Positions 18,292-28,918 of a DNA stretch of 64,000 bases are shown here, in pieces. Below the pieces are notes generated by a model that saw only the letters and a list, made by a program, of their open reading frames with translations, did not search any database and was not told the DNA's origin. Location of the stretch: the NCBI GenBank assembly GCA_947569705.1, contig CANOSP010000005.1, positions 1-64,000 of the forward strand, written 5' to 3'. This DNA comes from an uncultured Erysipelotrichaceae bacterium (GTDB lineage: Bacteria > Bacillota_I > Bacilli_A > Erysipelotrichales > Erysipelotrichaceae). Numbering within the stretch: the stretch's first letter is position 1; every line of letters begins with the position of its first letter. A program made the translations under genes and the position numbers.

Positions 18292-19722
18292 TTACTTTAT
18301 TTTTAAATCAGTGCGTACTCTTACTTTTTTTAAAGATAACATAATGATGACCGGAGCAAGCCCTATTAGTATAATAATTAATGTATTATGATGATTGTTC
18401 GTCTGTTCACCGGTGTTTTTAATGACATTTTTTTCATTAACTCGGTTTTCGTTACTGTTGTTACTGATTTCTTGATTACTTGACGCATCTTGATTCATAC
18501 CCTTAGTTATTAAAACAGGTGATAATTGATCAGCACTAAATGTTACCGAAATACAGCCTTTGTCATCTGCTGAATATGATCCGATACTTAACCATTCTCC
18601 ATTATGATAAGTCCATACATCAACCTTACTCGATTTTGTGAGTTCTGTGTCAAAAACCCAAGTACCTGCACCCGCTTCTCCTGATGGTACTTCCCAAACA
18701 CCTAATACATCTTCACATGGAATAGTTGATTGTGCTTCCTTCGACAATAACTCTTCTATTGTGCTTCGTTTAGGCATACCGATAGTTACTTTAGCATTAA
18801 CCGTTTGAATGCCATTATCAGCATCGTCTATTTTAAATTTAATCTGATAAGTTCCTGCTTTTGACGTATCAATCATATCCATCAGATTATCTAAATAAAT
18901 AGATGAAGTGAAACCAATGCCCGGAAGCATTCCAAGCGGGTGATTATTATCATCGATATCATATACAAATAAATCAGCTCTTTGTTTAGTTAAATCTGTC
19001 CCAACAGGGAACACAAAATCATTTTCTTCATTCCATATCGGCTTTAATGTATATATCCATTGATGAAATTCAACCACAAGTTCTGTTGTAAATCCGTTAT
19101 ATGAAACAGAATATTTTTTTACTCCACGCTCAGAACTGTCAAAATTCAGAATATCTTTTTCTTTCAATTCTGCTCTATAAATGGTATTTCCTAAATCATC
19201 AAGTATATCAATTTCACCGGAATGAAATTTACTTCCTATTGAGAGCATACTTATTCCTTTAGAATCCTTAAAACCTGCACAGGCTTTAATTGAATTTGGT
19301 TTACCGAGATTTTTCATATCGACGTTTTCAATAAATTCAATTTCTACTGTACTTTGCCAAACTCCAAAACTTAAATTAAAAGATTTCTTGCCTTTACTAC
19401 TGCTGTCAAAGTTATCAAGCATATCTCCTGTCAACAGAATAAGTCCTTGCGTATAGCGATTGTTTTCATCTTCAATACGAATATATCCAATTTGCTTTTC
19501 TGAAGATGTACCGACAGCAACAGGATAAGTGTAAAAGGAAATATCACTTGGAGTAAGCCTATCTAATTCCTTTTTATCCCAAATTAACTCTTGAGGGATT
19601 TCTCCTTTCACTGATTCGGTAAATAACTCTTCGTCATTCCCATTTGCATAAGCTGGTAAAACAATTGATGTCATCATATATATAAATGACATCACAAAAC
19701 ATAAAATCTTCTTTAATTTCAT
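18292..19722 (-). CDS. Surface-anchored protein with degenerate LPXTG-like sorting signal
   Basis: 476 residues: signal peptide (basic KLKK, hydrophobic core, cleavage near PAYAN), three or four beta-rich repeats of about 100 residues with recurring SERGVKKYSVSYNGFTTELVVEF/SSKGKKSFNLSFGVWQST patterns, an Asn/Ser-rich linker, then IKNTGEQTN, one hydrophobic helix and a basic tail. The NTG-E segment resembles an LPXTG sortase site lacking Leu-Pro. Strong ribosome site AGGAGGAAAG. It lies between the two lysS 3'-end repeats with a divergent XRE gene, so it is probably cargo of a small integrated element. Ligand is unknown. Confidence 0.78.
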   Translation of the reverse strand: MKLKKILCFVMSFIYMMTSIVLPAYANGNDEELFTESVKGEIPQELIWDKKELDRLTPSDISFYTYPVAVGTSSEKQIGYIRIEDENNRYTQGLILLTGDMLDNFDSSSKGKKSFNLSFGVWQSTVEIEFIENVDMKNLGKPNSIKACAGFKDSKGISMLSIGSKFHSGEIDILDDLGNTIYRAELKEKDILNFDSSERGVKKYSVSYNGFTTELVVEFHQWIYTLKPIWNEENDFVFPVGTDLTKQRADLFVYDIDDNNHPLGMLPGIGFTSSIYLDNLMDMIDTSKAGTYQIKFKIDDADNGIQTVNAKVTIGMPKRSTIEELLSKEAQSTIPCEDVLGVWEVPSGEAGAGTWVFDTELTKSSKVDVWTYHNGEWLSIGSYSADDKGCISVTFSADQLSPVLITKGMNQDASSNQEISNNSNENRVNEKNVIKNTGEQTNNHHNTLIIILIGLAPVIIMLSLKKVRVRTDLKIK

Positions 19723-19788
19723 ATTCTTTCCTCCTGATTTTTTTATCTTTTACCCTATCATGAGGCAGGGATAAAGATATCACAATCA

Positions 19789-19817
19789 ATTATACTCAAT
19801 ATATTAAGTATAGTCAA
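19789..19817 (-). promoter_or_regulatory. Near-consensus promoter with overlapping operator
   Basis: Minus strand TTGACT (19812-19817), 17 bases, TATAAT (19789-19794). The spacer is filled by the dyad TATACT-N10-AGTATA (19791-19812), and TATTAAGTA recurs 20 bases on. The divergent XRE protein is the likely repressor. Confidence 0.75.
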
Positions 19818-19868
19818 CTTATTAAGTAGGTTAAAATATAACTGTCCTTACTTCTCAGGAGGTGTTTT

Positions 19869-20081
19869 ATGATTTCTTATACACCCTTTTATCAAACATT
19901 ATATCAACAAGACAGAACAGAGTATGATTTAATATTTCATCACGGTATATCCGCCAATACGTTATACAGAATGAAACAAGGGAAACCTATTACAACAAAT
20001 ACTCTTGATACTTTATGCTTTGTTCTGGAATGCAATGTGTCAGATATTATTACTTATATTAAAGATGAAGATGAAAACTAA
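19869..20081 (+). CDS. XRE-family (Cro/CI-like) regulator
   Basis: 70 residues, a lone helix-turn-helix domain of the HTH_26/YozG type: the recognition region GISANTLYRMKQGKPITTNT followed by LDTLCFVLECNVSDIITYI. AGGAGGTGTTTT precedes the ATG. Divergent from the surface-protein gene with a shared 146-base control region, so it likely represses that promoter and itself. Confidence 0.88.
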   Translation: MISYTPFYQTLYQQDRTEYDLIFHHGISANTLYRMKQGKPITTNTLDTLCFVLECNVSDIITYIKDEDEN

Positions 20082-20083
20082 TG

Positions 20084-20120
20084 AAAAGAAGAAACTACAC
20101 TTTTGTGGTTTCTTCTTTTT
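20084..20120 (+). terminator. Rho-independent terminator
   Basis: AAAGAAGAAAC and GTTTCTTCTTT stem with T-run, just past the XRE gene. Confidence 0.85.
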
Positions 20121-20146
20121 ACTTTGGTCTCTGTCTTTTTTAGTAT

Positions 20147-20170
20147 TTGGGTGTAAATTGGGTGTATACA
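20147..20170. repeat. Tandem TTGGGTGTA motifs, integrase arm-site candidates
   Basis: TTTGGGTGTAAATTGGGTGTATA holds two direct copies of TTGGGTGTA 35 bases from the repeated lysS 3' end. Short direct repeats at this place are typical arm-binding sites of tyrosine integrases. Confidence 0.45.
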
Positions 20171-20204
20171 CCATAGTTATTTATGCTTTGTGATAGCAAG
20201 AATC

Positions 20205-22004
<1,800 letters not shown>

Positions 22005-22010
22005 GGTATG

Positions 22011-22039
22011 ATTATATCGTTTTCTGTTTCGCTTGTCAA
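22011..22039 (-). promoter_or_regulatory. Consensus sigma-A promoter of the T-box/lysS unit
   Basis: Minus strand TTGACA (22034-22039), 17 bases, TATAAT (22011-22016): a perfect match to consensus. Confidence 0.9.
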
Positions 22040-22153
22040 TATGAATGAAATAGGATCATTTATTCTTGAGGAACCTAATTGCCTTTCAATTTCAACTACA
22101 TTTTATATAAAACAAAAAAAATATGCAGCATTGCCGCATATCTCTTTTTTGCA

Positions 22154-22229
22154 TGGCGCCTCAAACAAGACTCGAACTTGTGACCTGCCGGTTAACAGCC
22201 GGATGCTCTACCGACTGAGCTATTGAGGC
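22154..22229 (-). tRNA. tRNA-Asn (GTT)
   Basis: 76 bases with encoded CCA. The acceptor stem is GCCTCAA/TTGAGGC, the D-arm AGCTCAGTCGGTAGAGC, the anticodon loop CTGTTAACC with anticodon GTT, and the T-arm contains GGTTCGAGTC-like bases (AGTTCGAGTCTT). Standalone tRNA gene. Confidence 0.97.
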
Positions 22230-22381
22230 ATCTCAAGTGCTTAAATATAATATCATATTCCGCAGATAGTTTCAACAACTTTTTGTGAATTTTTTCAAAA
22301 ATTCATTTTAGAGAGCGCCAATGACTACAAAATAAGCCCACTGCAATAAAATAAGCTTGAAAAACAGTCATGATTTCTTCC

Positions 22382-23026
22382 TTAATAATTCCGTTTACCC
22401 ATAATAATACTGCCCAAACGCACCATATTGCTGCCGCAGTGAAGCGCGGTTTGATAATCACCACTCATCCCCATGGATAAATAACGAATCACATCACTCC
22501 CATACTGCTCCTGCAGCGAAATAAAACACTGCTGCATCTGTTCAAAACAATTCGCTGTCGCTGTTTGATCATCACTCAGCGGACCGACACACATCAGACC
22601 CTGCAGTTTGATATGCGGAAAAGAAAAGCACTGCTTCGCAAACTCACGCACTTCAGAAAGCGGAATACCGAACTTATTCGCTTCCTGCGAGATGTTCACC
22701 TCAATTAAAATCGGCATTACAATATCACGCTTCGCACACTGTTTTTCTATTTCCTGCATCAAAGGCAAAGAATCAACGCTTTGAATCATAGATACAAGCG
22801 AAATAACATCCTTTACCTTATTACGCTGCAAATGACCGATCATATGCCACTCATATTGAGGATCATACTTTTCCTTTAACTCCTGCACTTTATTTTCACC
22901 GAAAATACGACAGCCGCATTGATAAGCTTCATCGATTTCTTGTTTACTGTGATGCTTACTTACCGTTATCAAAGTGACCTCATCCGGCAGTGAATTTATA
23001 ATCTCAATCGTTTTCTGTTGATTCAT
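22382..23026 (-). CDS. yggS: YggS-family PLP homeostasis protein
   Basis: About 214 residues, fold-type III PLP-binding protein (PLPBP/YggS) involved in vitamin B6 and amino-acid homeostasis. The PLP-lysine motif LITVSKHHS, the FGENKVQEL segment, WHMIGHLQRNKVK, and the C-terminal LSMGMSGDYQTALHCGSNMVRLGSIIMG are all present. The start is the ATG four bases after GGTGAT. Longer readings would place the TATAAT element of the promoter inside the gene. Confidence 0.95.
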   Translation of the reverse strand: MNQQKTIEIINSLPDEVTLITVSKHHSKQEIDEAYQCGCRIFGENKVQELKEKYDPQYEWHMIGHLQRNKVKDVISLVSMIQSVDSLPLMQEIEKQCAKRDIVMPILIEVNISQEANKFGIPLSEVREFAKQCFSFPHIKLQGLMCVGPLSDDQTATANCFEQMQQCFISLQEQYGSDVIRYLSMGMSGDYQTALHCGSNMVRLGSIIMGKRNY

Positions 23027-23042
23027 TCTCATCACCGAATGT

Positions 23043-23048
23043 ATTATA
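23043..23048 (-). promoter_or_regulatory. -10 element of the yggS promoter
   Basis: TATAAT lies 16 bases before the chosen yggS ATG, giving a leader of only about 10 bases. The -35 region is a poor T-rich match (TTTTGT). Confidence 0.5.
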
Positions 23049-23065
23049 ACACTGTTCATAAAAAA

Positions 23066-23106
23066 ACAAAAGAAGTCCCTGTTTTCTTTTGCCGACAGGG
23101 ACTTAA
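23066..23106 (-). terminator. Rho-independent terminator upstream of yggS
   Basis: AGTCCCTGT/ACAGGGACT, a perfect 9-bp stem, followed on the minus strand by CTTTTGTTTTTTT. It faces the decayed region 23110-23690. Confidence 0.8.
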
Positions 23107-23109
23107 TGA

Positions 23110-23695
23110 TTCAATTTTATATGTGTAGAAACAGATCACTGACAGCTGTTTGTCTCATCAGCTTTCCTCAGCTCCATGCTTCTTTTTTAATTTAAGATTT
23201 ACCTGACAGACCGCTTCTTTCTCAGGACACTCTTTACAATTATTTCCTTACTGATTACGTATGGTTCGCTATATCCTGATAGATCTGCCGTTATTTACCG
23301 TTTTGTATATCTTAAACATAGATTTTTCTTGAACTTTGAAGATTCAAGGATAACTCTCACAAGTTACCATTCCTGCAAGTCTTTGCTGTACCAAACACTT
23401 CAGGCATCACACTCCGGCTTTCACAAACCGTATGTTCCTGTTATGACAGATGCGATTGATTGATTTGCACTATTGAAATTATGATAGTTTTACGCTTCTC
23501 AATCAGCTGTATCTATCGCTCAATCGTTCCCATGTTCTCACCGCTCTCTTTTCTTTTTCCTTACACTTACATTATAATCAATTTCTGCGATTCGTAAAGC
23601 AGTGTGGCTTTTTCGGTTACTTCAGCGGCAAAATCAGTACAAACACGATCAATGCAAACAAAGAATGCTTAAAATCACTTATGTTTCCAATAAAA
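23110..23695 (-). other. Non-coding, apparently decayed DNA
   Basis: No intact frame. Minus-strand fragments include a Cys-rich piece (GNNCKECPEKEAVCQVNLKL, about 23165-23260) and, in a second frame, VCESRSVMPEVFGTAK (about 23375-23430), the latter vaguely like the end of an IS1182-type transposase. A TATAAT at about 23573 and a terminator at 23066 bracket it. Probably a dead gene or IS. Confidence 0.4.
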
Positions 23696-24997
23696 TTAAC
23701 CCTTTTGGAGCGTATCATTCATCATTAAATGAATGATCTCATGATCAGTCTCACGCATTCCGTCACGCGCAAGAACCGAAACAGCGTGAATGGTATTCTC
23801 TACTCCCTTCGCCACAATACCTTCACCGCCGTAAAATTGACTGTGGTGCTGATACATTTTCATTCCCAAAAGACCCGCTTCCACTGCCGAAGCAATTTTA
23901 GCCGCACAACTGGCTTTGGCACCGTCACAGATCATACCTGAATTAATCGCCAATGCATTAACGATCGTATGGGCGATTTCATCATAATTGCCGCCGTATA
24001 AATAACAGATTCCGGCTCCTGCTCCGACACCGGCACTTGTCGCTCCGCAATATGCACTGAGACAGCCAATTTCAGTTTTCAAATGAATAGTCACAAGATT
24101 AGACACGATCAAAGCGCGATACAGCTGTTCCTTAGAAGCTTTACATTCCTTCGCATATTCAATGACCGGTACACTGGCAGTAATGCCTTGATTACCGCTT
24201 CCGGAATTAATAACTACCGGTAATTCACATCCGTTCATTCTGGCATCAGATCCGGCTGCCGCATAAGCTTTGGCACGATTTTGCACACTGTTTCCGTAAG
24301 CTGCTATTAATATCTTGCCGATATTCGCACCGTAATTCCCATGCATTCCCGCTTCGGCAATCGCACTGTTATAAGCAATCTGACGATCCAGCACCGCTTT
24401 TACGGCAGATAGATCCGCTTGATCCGCAAATGCCACAATCTGTTCTACCGTTAATAACTTACGGTTTTTAGCTGCCTGTACCACTTGATCCTCGAACGGC
24501 TTTTCTAATAAAATTTGATCATTATAATGAATCGCTACAACATTTGTATGCTTGCCGATAATGCGGACATAGGCACTGTCTGATCCCGCATATGCTTTGA
24601 CTTGGATATCAAAAGGACAGTTTGCGTCAGATTCCTTCATGCTTATTTTCGTATTTGCCAAAAACCGATCGAGCTGATCAAACTCCTGCTCGTCGACATC
24701 AGCCAAAACCTCTAATTCTCTGTCCGCCTTTCCGTAACAGATACCGGCAGCCAAAGCAGCCTGAATTCCTTTTCTTGCGCCTGTGTGCGGCACTACAACA
24801 CTTTTCACGTTTTTAATAATATTTCCGCTGACAGTCAGTGAAATACGCTCGGGAAGCTGTTTCAGTGTTTGTCTGATAAGCGCACCGGCATACGCAATTG
24901 CTATCGGTTCGGTACACCCCATTGCGACAATTAATTCTTCCTGTAATATCGCTGAATATGTTTCTTTTAGCTTTTCATCCAATATCATGTAATCCAC
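23696..24997 (-). CDS. L-cysteine desulfidase / UPF0597 (YhaM/CdsB) family protein
   Basis: 433 residues. The N-terminal MGCTEPIAIAYAGAL and central GGNYDEIAHTIVNALAIN...GMICDGAKASCAAKIA match the UPF0597 family, related to the alpha subunit of iron-sulfur serine dehydratase. Members such as CdsB degrade cysteine to pyruvate, ammonia and sulfide; serine is an alternative substrate. Cys residues at GCTEP, SAYCGATS and GMICDGAKASC could bind an Fe-S cluster. GTG start, ATG three codons later equally possible. It follows an orphan LytTR gene by about 10 bases and is probably controlled by it. Confidence 0.9.
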   Translation of the reverse strand: MDYMILDEKLKETYSAILQEELIVAMGCTEPIAIAYAGALIRQTLKQLPERISLTVSGNIIKNVKSVVVPHTGARKGIQAALAAGICYGKADRELEVLADVDEQEFDQLDRFLANTKISMKESDANCPFDIQVKAYAGSDSAYVRIIGKHTNVVAIHYNDQILLEKPFEDQVVQAAKNRKLLTVEQIVAFADQADLSAVKAVLDRQIAYNSAIAEAGMHGNYGANIGKILIAAYGNSVQNRAKAYAAAGSDARMNGCELPVVINSGSGNQGITASVPVIEYAKECKASKEQLYRALIVSNLVTIHLKTEIGCLSAYCGATSAGVGAGAGICYLYGGNYDEIAHTIVNALAINSGMICDGAKASCAAKIASAVEAGLLGMKMYQHHSQFYGGEGIVAKGVENTIHAVSVLARDGMRETDHEIIHLMMNDTLQKG

Positions 24998-25006
24998 TCT
25001 TTCCTG

Positions 25007-25693
25007 TTATTTCGCTTTTACATACGCATGAAACCAATCAATGACAGCTTTCTTCCTTGCCCTTGCGATCGGTAGTTCTTCCTGATTGCTTAAAACCATT
25101 GCATCTTTAGTAATTTTAGCCACATGAGCAACATTGACTAAAAAACTGGCATGAATTCTTATAAAATCATAATTCATAAAAATAAGTTCTGCCTGCGCCA
25201 TTGTCTTGCGTTCTTGTAATATCCCTTTACGAGTATGATAGATCAGCTTTTTTTCACTTTTTTCAATATAATAAATATCCTGAATCTGTAACGGCACCAA
25301 AAGATTTGCATACGATAACAAATACTCCTTGCGCGATTGTAACAAGGACAGAAAATGCGCTTTAATCCGCTGCATTTCCGGTTTGATTTGCTTTCGATCA
25401 ATATAAATAATTCTTCCGTTAGACTGTAATTGCATCGCCGGCTTTAATGCGTCCATACAATAGATTACAATGCGTGCCGGTTGTGTTTCGATAAAGGACG
25501 CACTGATTCGCTGCGTATGAAATAATTCATTCATAATCAGACAATCAAACTTCTGCCGTTCATCTGCACGAGCAAACTCGGAAATCTTGGTAAAATGCAC
25601 AAATGTCCATTCCCACTCTCCCAGTATTTTCGCACATTCAAATATCATATCCTTGGCAGTCTGTTCTTTTTCTAAAATCGCAATTCGCAGCAT
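25007..25693 (-). CDS. LytTR-family regulator with degenerate receiver domain
   Basis: About 228 residues; ATG with GGGAG seven bases upstream. The N-terminal receiver-like domain lacks the phosphoacceptor: the position equivalent to Asp is Asn55 (FDCLIMNELF), and the N-terminal acidic pair is E-K-E. The C-terminal LytTR domain (about 120-225) is intact: VPLQIQDIYYIEKSEKKLIY, NYDFIRIHASFLVNVAHVAKI. No kinase gene is adjacent, so it probably works without phosphorylation, perhaps sensing a metabolite linked to the cysteine/serine enzyme gene downstream. Confidence 0.85.
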   Translation of the reverse strand: MLRIAILEKEQTAKDMIFECAKILGEWEWTFVHFTKISEFARADERQKFDCLIMNELFHTQRISASFIETQPARIVIYCMDALKPAMQLQSNGRIIYIDRKQIKPEMQRIKAHFLSLLQSRKEYLLSYANLLVPLQIQDIYYIEKSEKKLIYHTRKGILQERKTMAQAELIFMNYDFIRIHASFLVNVAHVAKITKDAMVLSNQEELPIARARKKAVIDWFHAYVKAK

Positions 25694-25876
25694 CAACCCA
25701 CTCCCTTGCTTCCTAAAGCAGTTTATCTTTATACAGCTTTTACTTTCTCTATGTTAGTTATAATTAAATTTTTCCTACTACATTATAACCTGTTTTCATT
25801 AAATTGGAAACAAAAGTTTAATGAATCAATGTTTAAATAATACGAGCCTTTTAAATTACTGAATAAGTGAAAAACG

Positions 25877-25912
25877 CAAAAAAAGATGACTCTGCCTCTG
25901 CATAAGTCATCT
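25877..25912 (-). terminator. Terminator of the opp operon
   Basis: AGATGACT/AGTCATCT stem and seven T on the minus strand, just past oppF. Confidence 0.88.
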
Positions 25913-25924
25913 GTGATTCATAAA

Positions 25925-26905
25925 TTATTTTAAATCATTAATTTCATCTACGAAATGGCATGCGACTTGATGTCCCGGTTTAACTTCACGTAATTCAGGA
26001 CGATCCTCACTGCACTTCGCTTTCGCATAGCGGCATCTTCCCGCAAACGGACATCCCTTAGGAACATCAATCGGACTCGGCACATCACCCTCTAAGATAA
26101 TGCGCTGTTTCTGTTTTTCCAAATCCGGATCAGGAATCGGAACCGCAGATAACAGTGCCTGTGAATACGGATGAAGGGCATTATTATAAACTTCATCACT
26201 ATCACCGATTTCCATAACATGACCTAAGTACATAACCGCGATACGATCGGAAATATAGCGAACAATATCCAAATCGTGAGCGATGAATAAATAGGTCAAA
26301 CCGAGCTTGCGCTGTAAATCGATCAACAGATTGATGATCTGTGACTGAATCGAAACATCAAGGGCTGAAATCGGTTCATCACACACAAGGAACTCCGGTT
26401 CAATTGCCAAAGCACGGGCAATACCGATACGCTGACGCTGACCGCCGGAAAATTCATGTGGGAAGCGGCTGGCATATTCTTTATTTAAACCAACCGTTTC
26501 CAATAATTCATCAACACGTTCCTTGCGTTTCTTTGCATCATACATCTTATGTATTTCCATACCCTCGGCAATGATGTCACCGACTGTCATACGCGGATTC
26601 AGGGAAGCATACGGATCTTGGAAGATCATTTGTGCAACCTTAGCGTATTTATAACGATCCTTCGCGGATTTAATGTGCAATGGTTCTCCTTTAATCAGGA
26701 TTTCGCCCTCTGAAGGCTGATAAACACCCATTACGACACGTCCCAGTGTTGATTTACCGCAGCCTGATTCACCGACCAAGCCAAGTGTTTCACCCTTTGC
26801 GATATCGAAGCTGACTTTATTTACCGCTCTTAATAAGCCGCCGGTTACTTTAAAGTTCTTTGATACTTCTCGTAAAGAGATATAGCTTCCTTTATTATTG
26901 CTCAT
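25925..26905 (-). CDS. oppF: Oligopeptide ABC transporter ATPase OppF
   Basis: About 326 residues. Walker A GESGCGKST, signature FSGGQRQRIGIARAL, Walker B FLVCDEPISALD, and the C-terminal oligopeptide-transporter Cys motif CPFAGRCRYAKAKC, which binds a [4Fe-4S] cluster in some members. ATG nine bases after AGGAGG, overlapping the 3' end of oppD. It powers peptide uptake with OppD. Confidence 0.95.
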   Translation of the reverse strand: MSNNKGSYISLREVSKNFKVTGGLLRAVNKVSFDIAKGETLGLVGESGCGKSTLGRVVMGVYQPSEGEILIKGEPLHIKSAKDRYKYAKVAQMIFQDPYASLNPRMTVGDIIAEGMEIHKMYDAKKRKERVDELLETVGLNKEYASRFPHEFSGGQRQRIGIARALAIEPEFLVCDEPISALDVSIQSQIINLLIDLQRKLGLTYLFIAHDLDIVRYISDRIAVMYLGHVMEIGDSDEVYNNALHPYSQALLSAVPIPDPDLEKQKQRIILEGDVPSPIDVPKGCPFAGRCRYAKAKCSEDRPELREVKPGHQVACHFVDEINDLK

Positions 26906-27908
26906 TATCAGCAACCTCCTTACGTTCGCTCGGACAATCCTTATGCAGCAGCCAGCATGCGGATGCGTGACCGTTACCTAATTCAAATACGGGCGGCTGC
27001 TTGCTTTTGCAGACCTTCATGCAGTGTTTACAGCGTGCCGCAAATGCACAGCCGATCGGCGGTGCAATCAAATCAGGAGGAGTACCCGGTATTGATGTTA
27101 GCCGTTCTGATTTGTTTGTGTCATGCTTCGGTAAACTGCTTAATAATGCACGTGTATACGGATGTGACGGATTGTTGAAAATATCGTTAGCTGTTCCTGT
27201 TTCGACAATCTTTCCGGCATACATGACCGCAATGCGATCTGCTAAGTTTGCCACAACTCCCAAGTCATGAGTAATCAATATAATTGCGGTATTCATTTCC
27301 TTGCGAATATCCGCCAGTAAATCAATAATCTGTGCCTGAATGGTAACATCCAGTGCAGTCGTCGGTTCATCAGCGATCAAAAGCTTCGGATTGCAGGACA
27401 ATGCCATTGCGATCATCGCACGCTGACGCATACCGCCGGAGAATTCATGCGGGTATTGCTTCGCACGCTCTTCGGCATTCGGAATCTGTACCTTTTTCAA
27501 CATTTCAATGGCGCGAGCTTCCGCTTCTTTTTTATCAAGCTTCTGATGATGAACAATCGCCTCAACGATCTGTTTTCCTACCTGCATCGTCGGGTTTAAT
27601 GAAGTCATCGGATCCTGAAAGATCATCGATACTTCCTTACCTCTGATTTTCATCATTTCCGCTTCATCTGCCGCAATGATGTCAATTCCGTTTAAAGTAA
27701 GCTTACCCGATTTAATCCGTGCCGGCGGCATCGGATTCAGTTTCATGATTGTTTGAGCCGTAACGCTCTTACCGCATCCCGATTCACCGACAACAGCCAG
27801 TACCTCACCCTCATCTACAGAATAAGATACACCTCGCACTGCCTGTACCTCACCGGCATAGGTATCAAAAGAAACATATAGATTTTCAATATTTAATACA
27901 TTTGCCAT
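26895..27908 (-). CDS. oppD: Oligopeptide ABC transporter ATPase OppD
   Basis: 337 residues. Walker A GESGCGKSVTA, signature FSGGMRQRAMIAMAL, Walker B LLIADEPTTALDVT, C-terminal Cys-rich oligopeptide domain (GCAFAARCKHCMKVC). GGAGG before the ATG. Overlaps oppF by 11 bases; starts four bases after the oppC stop. Confidence 0.96.
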   Translation of the reverse strand: MANVLNIENLYVSFDTYAGEVQAVRGVSYSVDEGEVLAVVGESGCGKSVTAQTIMKLNPMPPARIKSGKLTLNGIDIIAADEAEMMKIRGKEVSMIFQDPMTSLNPTMQVGKQIVEAIVHHQKLDKKEAEARAIEMLKKVQIPNAEERAKQYPHEFSGGMRQRAMIAMALSCNPKLLIADEPTTALDVTIQAQIIDLLADIRKEMNTAIILITHDLGVVANLADRIAVMYAGKIVETGTANDIFNNPSHPYTRALLSSLPKHDTNKSERLTSIPGTPPDLIAPPIGCAFAARCKHCMKVCKSKQPPVFELGNGHASACWLLHKDCPSERKEVADNEQ

Positions 27909-27911
27909 ATA

Positions 27912-28913
27912 CTACCTCCGTAATTTAGGATCAAAGGCATCACGCAGCTTATCACCGAGTAAGTTAAAGCCTAACATTGTCAAACTGATCAGAATTGCCG
28001 GCACCAACAACTGTTCCGGATAATAACGGAAATTGGTAATACCGTCATTCGCTAAGGTTCCCCAGCTTGCCTGCGGAAGCGGAACACCCAAACCGATGAA
28101 TGATAAGTAAGCTTCCGTAAAGATCGCACTCGGAATTGCCAATGTTAAATTGACAATAATAACAGACAAGGTGTTCGGTACTAAGTGACGAAGCAGTATT
28201 CTGCCGGTCCCCGCCCCCATTGTCAATGCCGAAATAACGAATTCCTGTTCCTTCAGCTGCATCACCTGTCCGCGCACCAAACGCGCCATGCCAACCCATC
28301 CGACTAATGTATAAGCAACAATAATCGTTGTGATGCTCGGTTTCATAATTGTCATTAACAAAATAACCACTAACAAATACGGAATACCGCTGACGATTTC
28401 GACGAATCGCATCATCAAATTATCAACCCATCCGCCGATAAAACCGGAGATACCACCGTAAATAATACCGATTACACAGTTAATTCCGACTGCCACAAAT
28501 GCGATTAACAAGGAAATACGTCCGCCGTACCAAAGTCTGGTCCAGCTGTCACGCCCCAAGTTATCCGTACCTAAGATATGAAGATTTCCGTTGACATCCT
28601 TAGACATCAAACCGAGATTGTGGGAATCACATATCTCAGACATCGTATATTGGGAAATCATCGGCATCACAATTGACATAAACAGGATAATACCCAAAAT
28701 AATCATTAATGTCAATGCGACTTTATCATGAAATAATCGACGGAGTGCGTCTTTGAAATAGCTGACACTTTCTCTTACGATCACATTACCCTTTTCTACA
28801 TCCTGACCGACCCATGTAAAATCATCAGCACTCAGTGCTTCATCGCAAGCGTATGCGACTTCAGTGAGGTTCTTTTCAGGAATATTTTGCACATTCTTTT
28901 TCTTTTTTCGCAT
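27912..28913 (-). CDS. oppC: Oligopeptide ABC transporter permease OppC
   Basis: 333 residues: long cytosolic N-terminus with a basic start, then about six membrane helices, with the LGTDNLGRDSWTRLWYGGR motif and the EAA loop (ALTMGAGTGRILLRHLVPNT). Part of the oppABCDF set; forms the channel with OppB. Confidence 0.96.
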   Translation of the reverse strand: MRKKKKNVQNIPEKNLTEVAYACDEALSADDFTWVGQDVEKGNVIVRESVSYFKDALRRLFHDKVALTLMIILGIILFMSIVMPMISQYTMSEICDSHNLGLMSKDVNGNLHILGTDNLGRDSWTRLWYGGRISLLIAFVAVGINCVIGIIYGGISGFIGGWVDNLMMRFVEIVSGIPYLLVVILLMTIMKPSITTIIVAYTLVGWVGMARLVRGQVMQLKEQEFVISALTMGAGTGRILLRHLVPNTLSVIIVNLTLAIPSAIFTEAYLSFIGLGVPLPQASWGTLANDGITNFRYYPEQLLVPAILISLTMLGFNLLGDKLRDAFDPKLRR

Positions 28914-28918
28914 AACAC

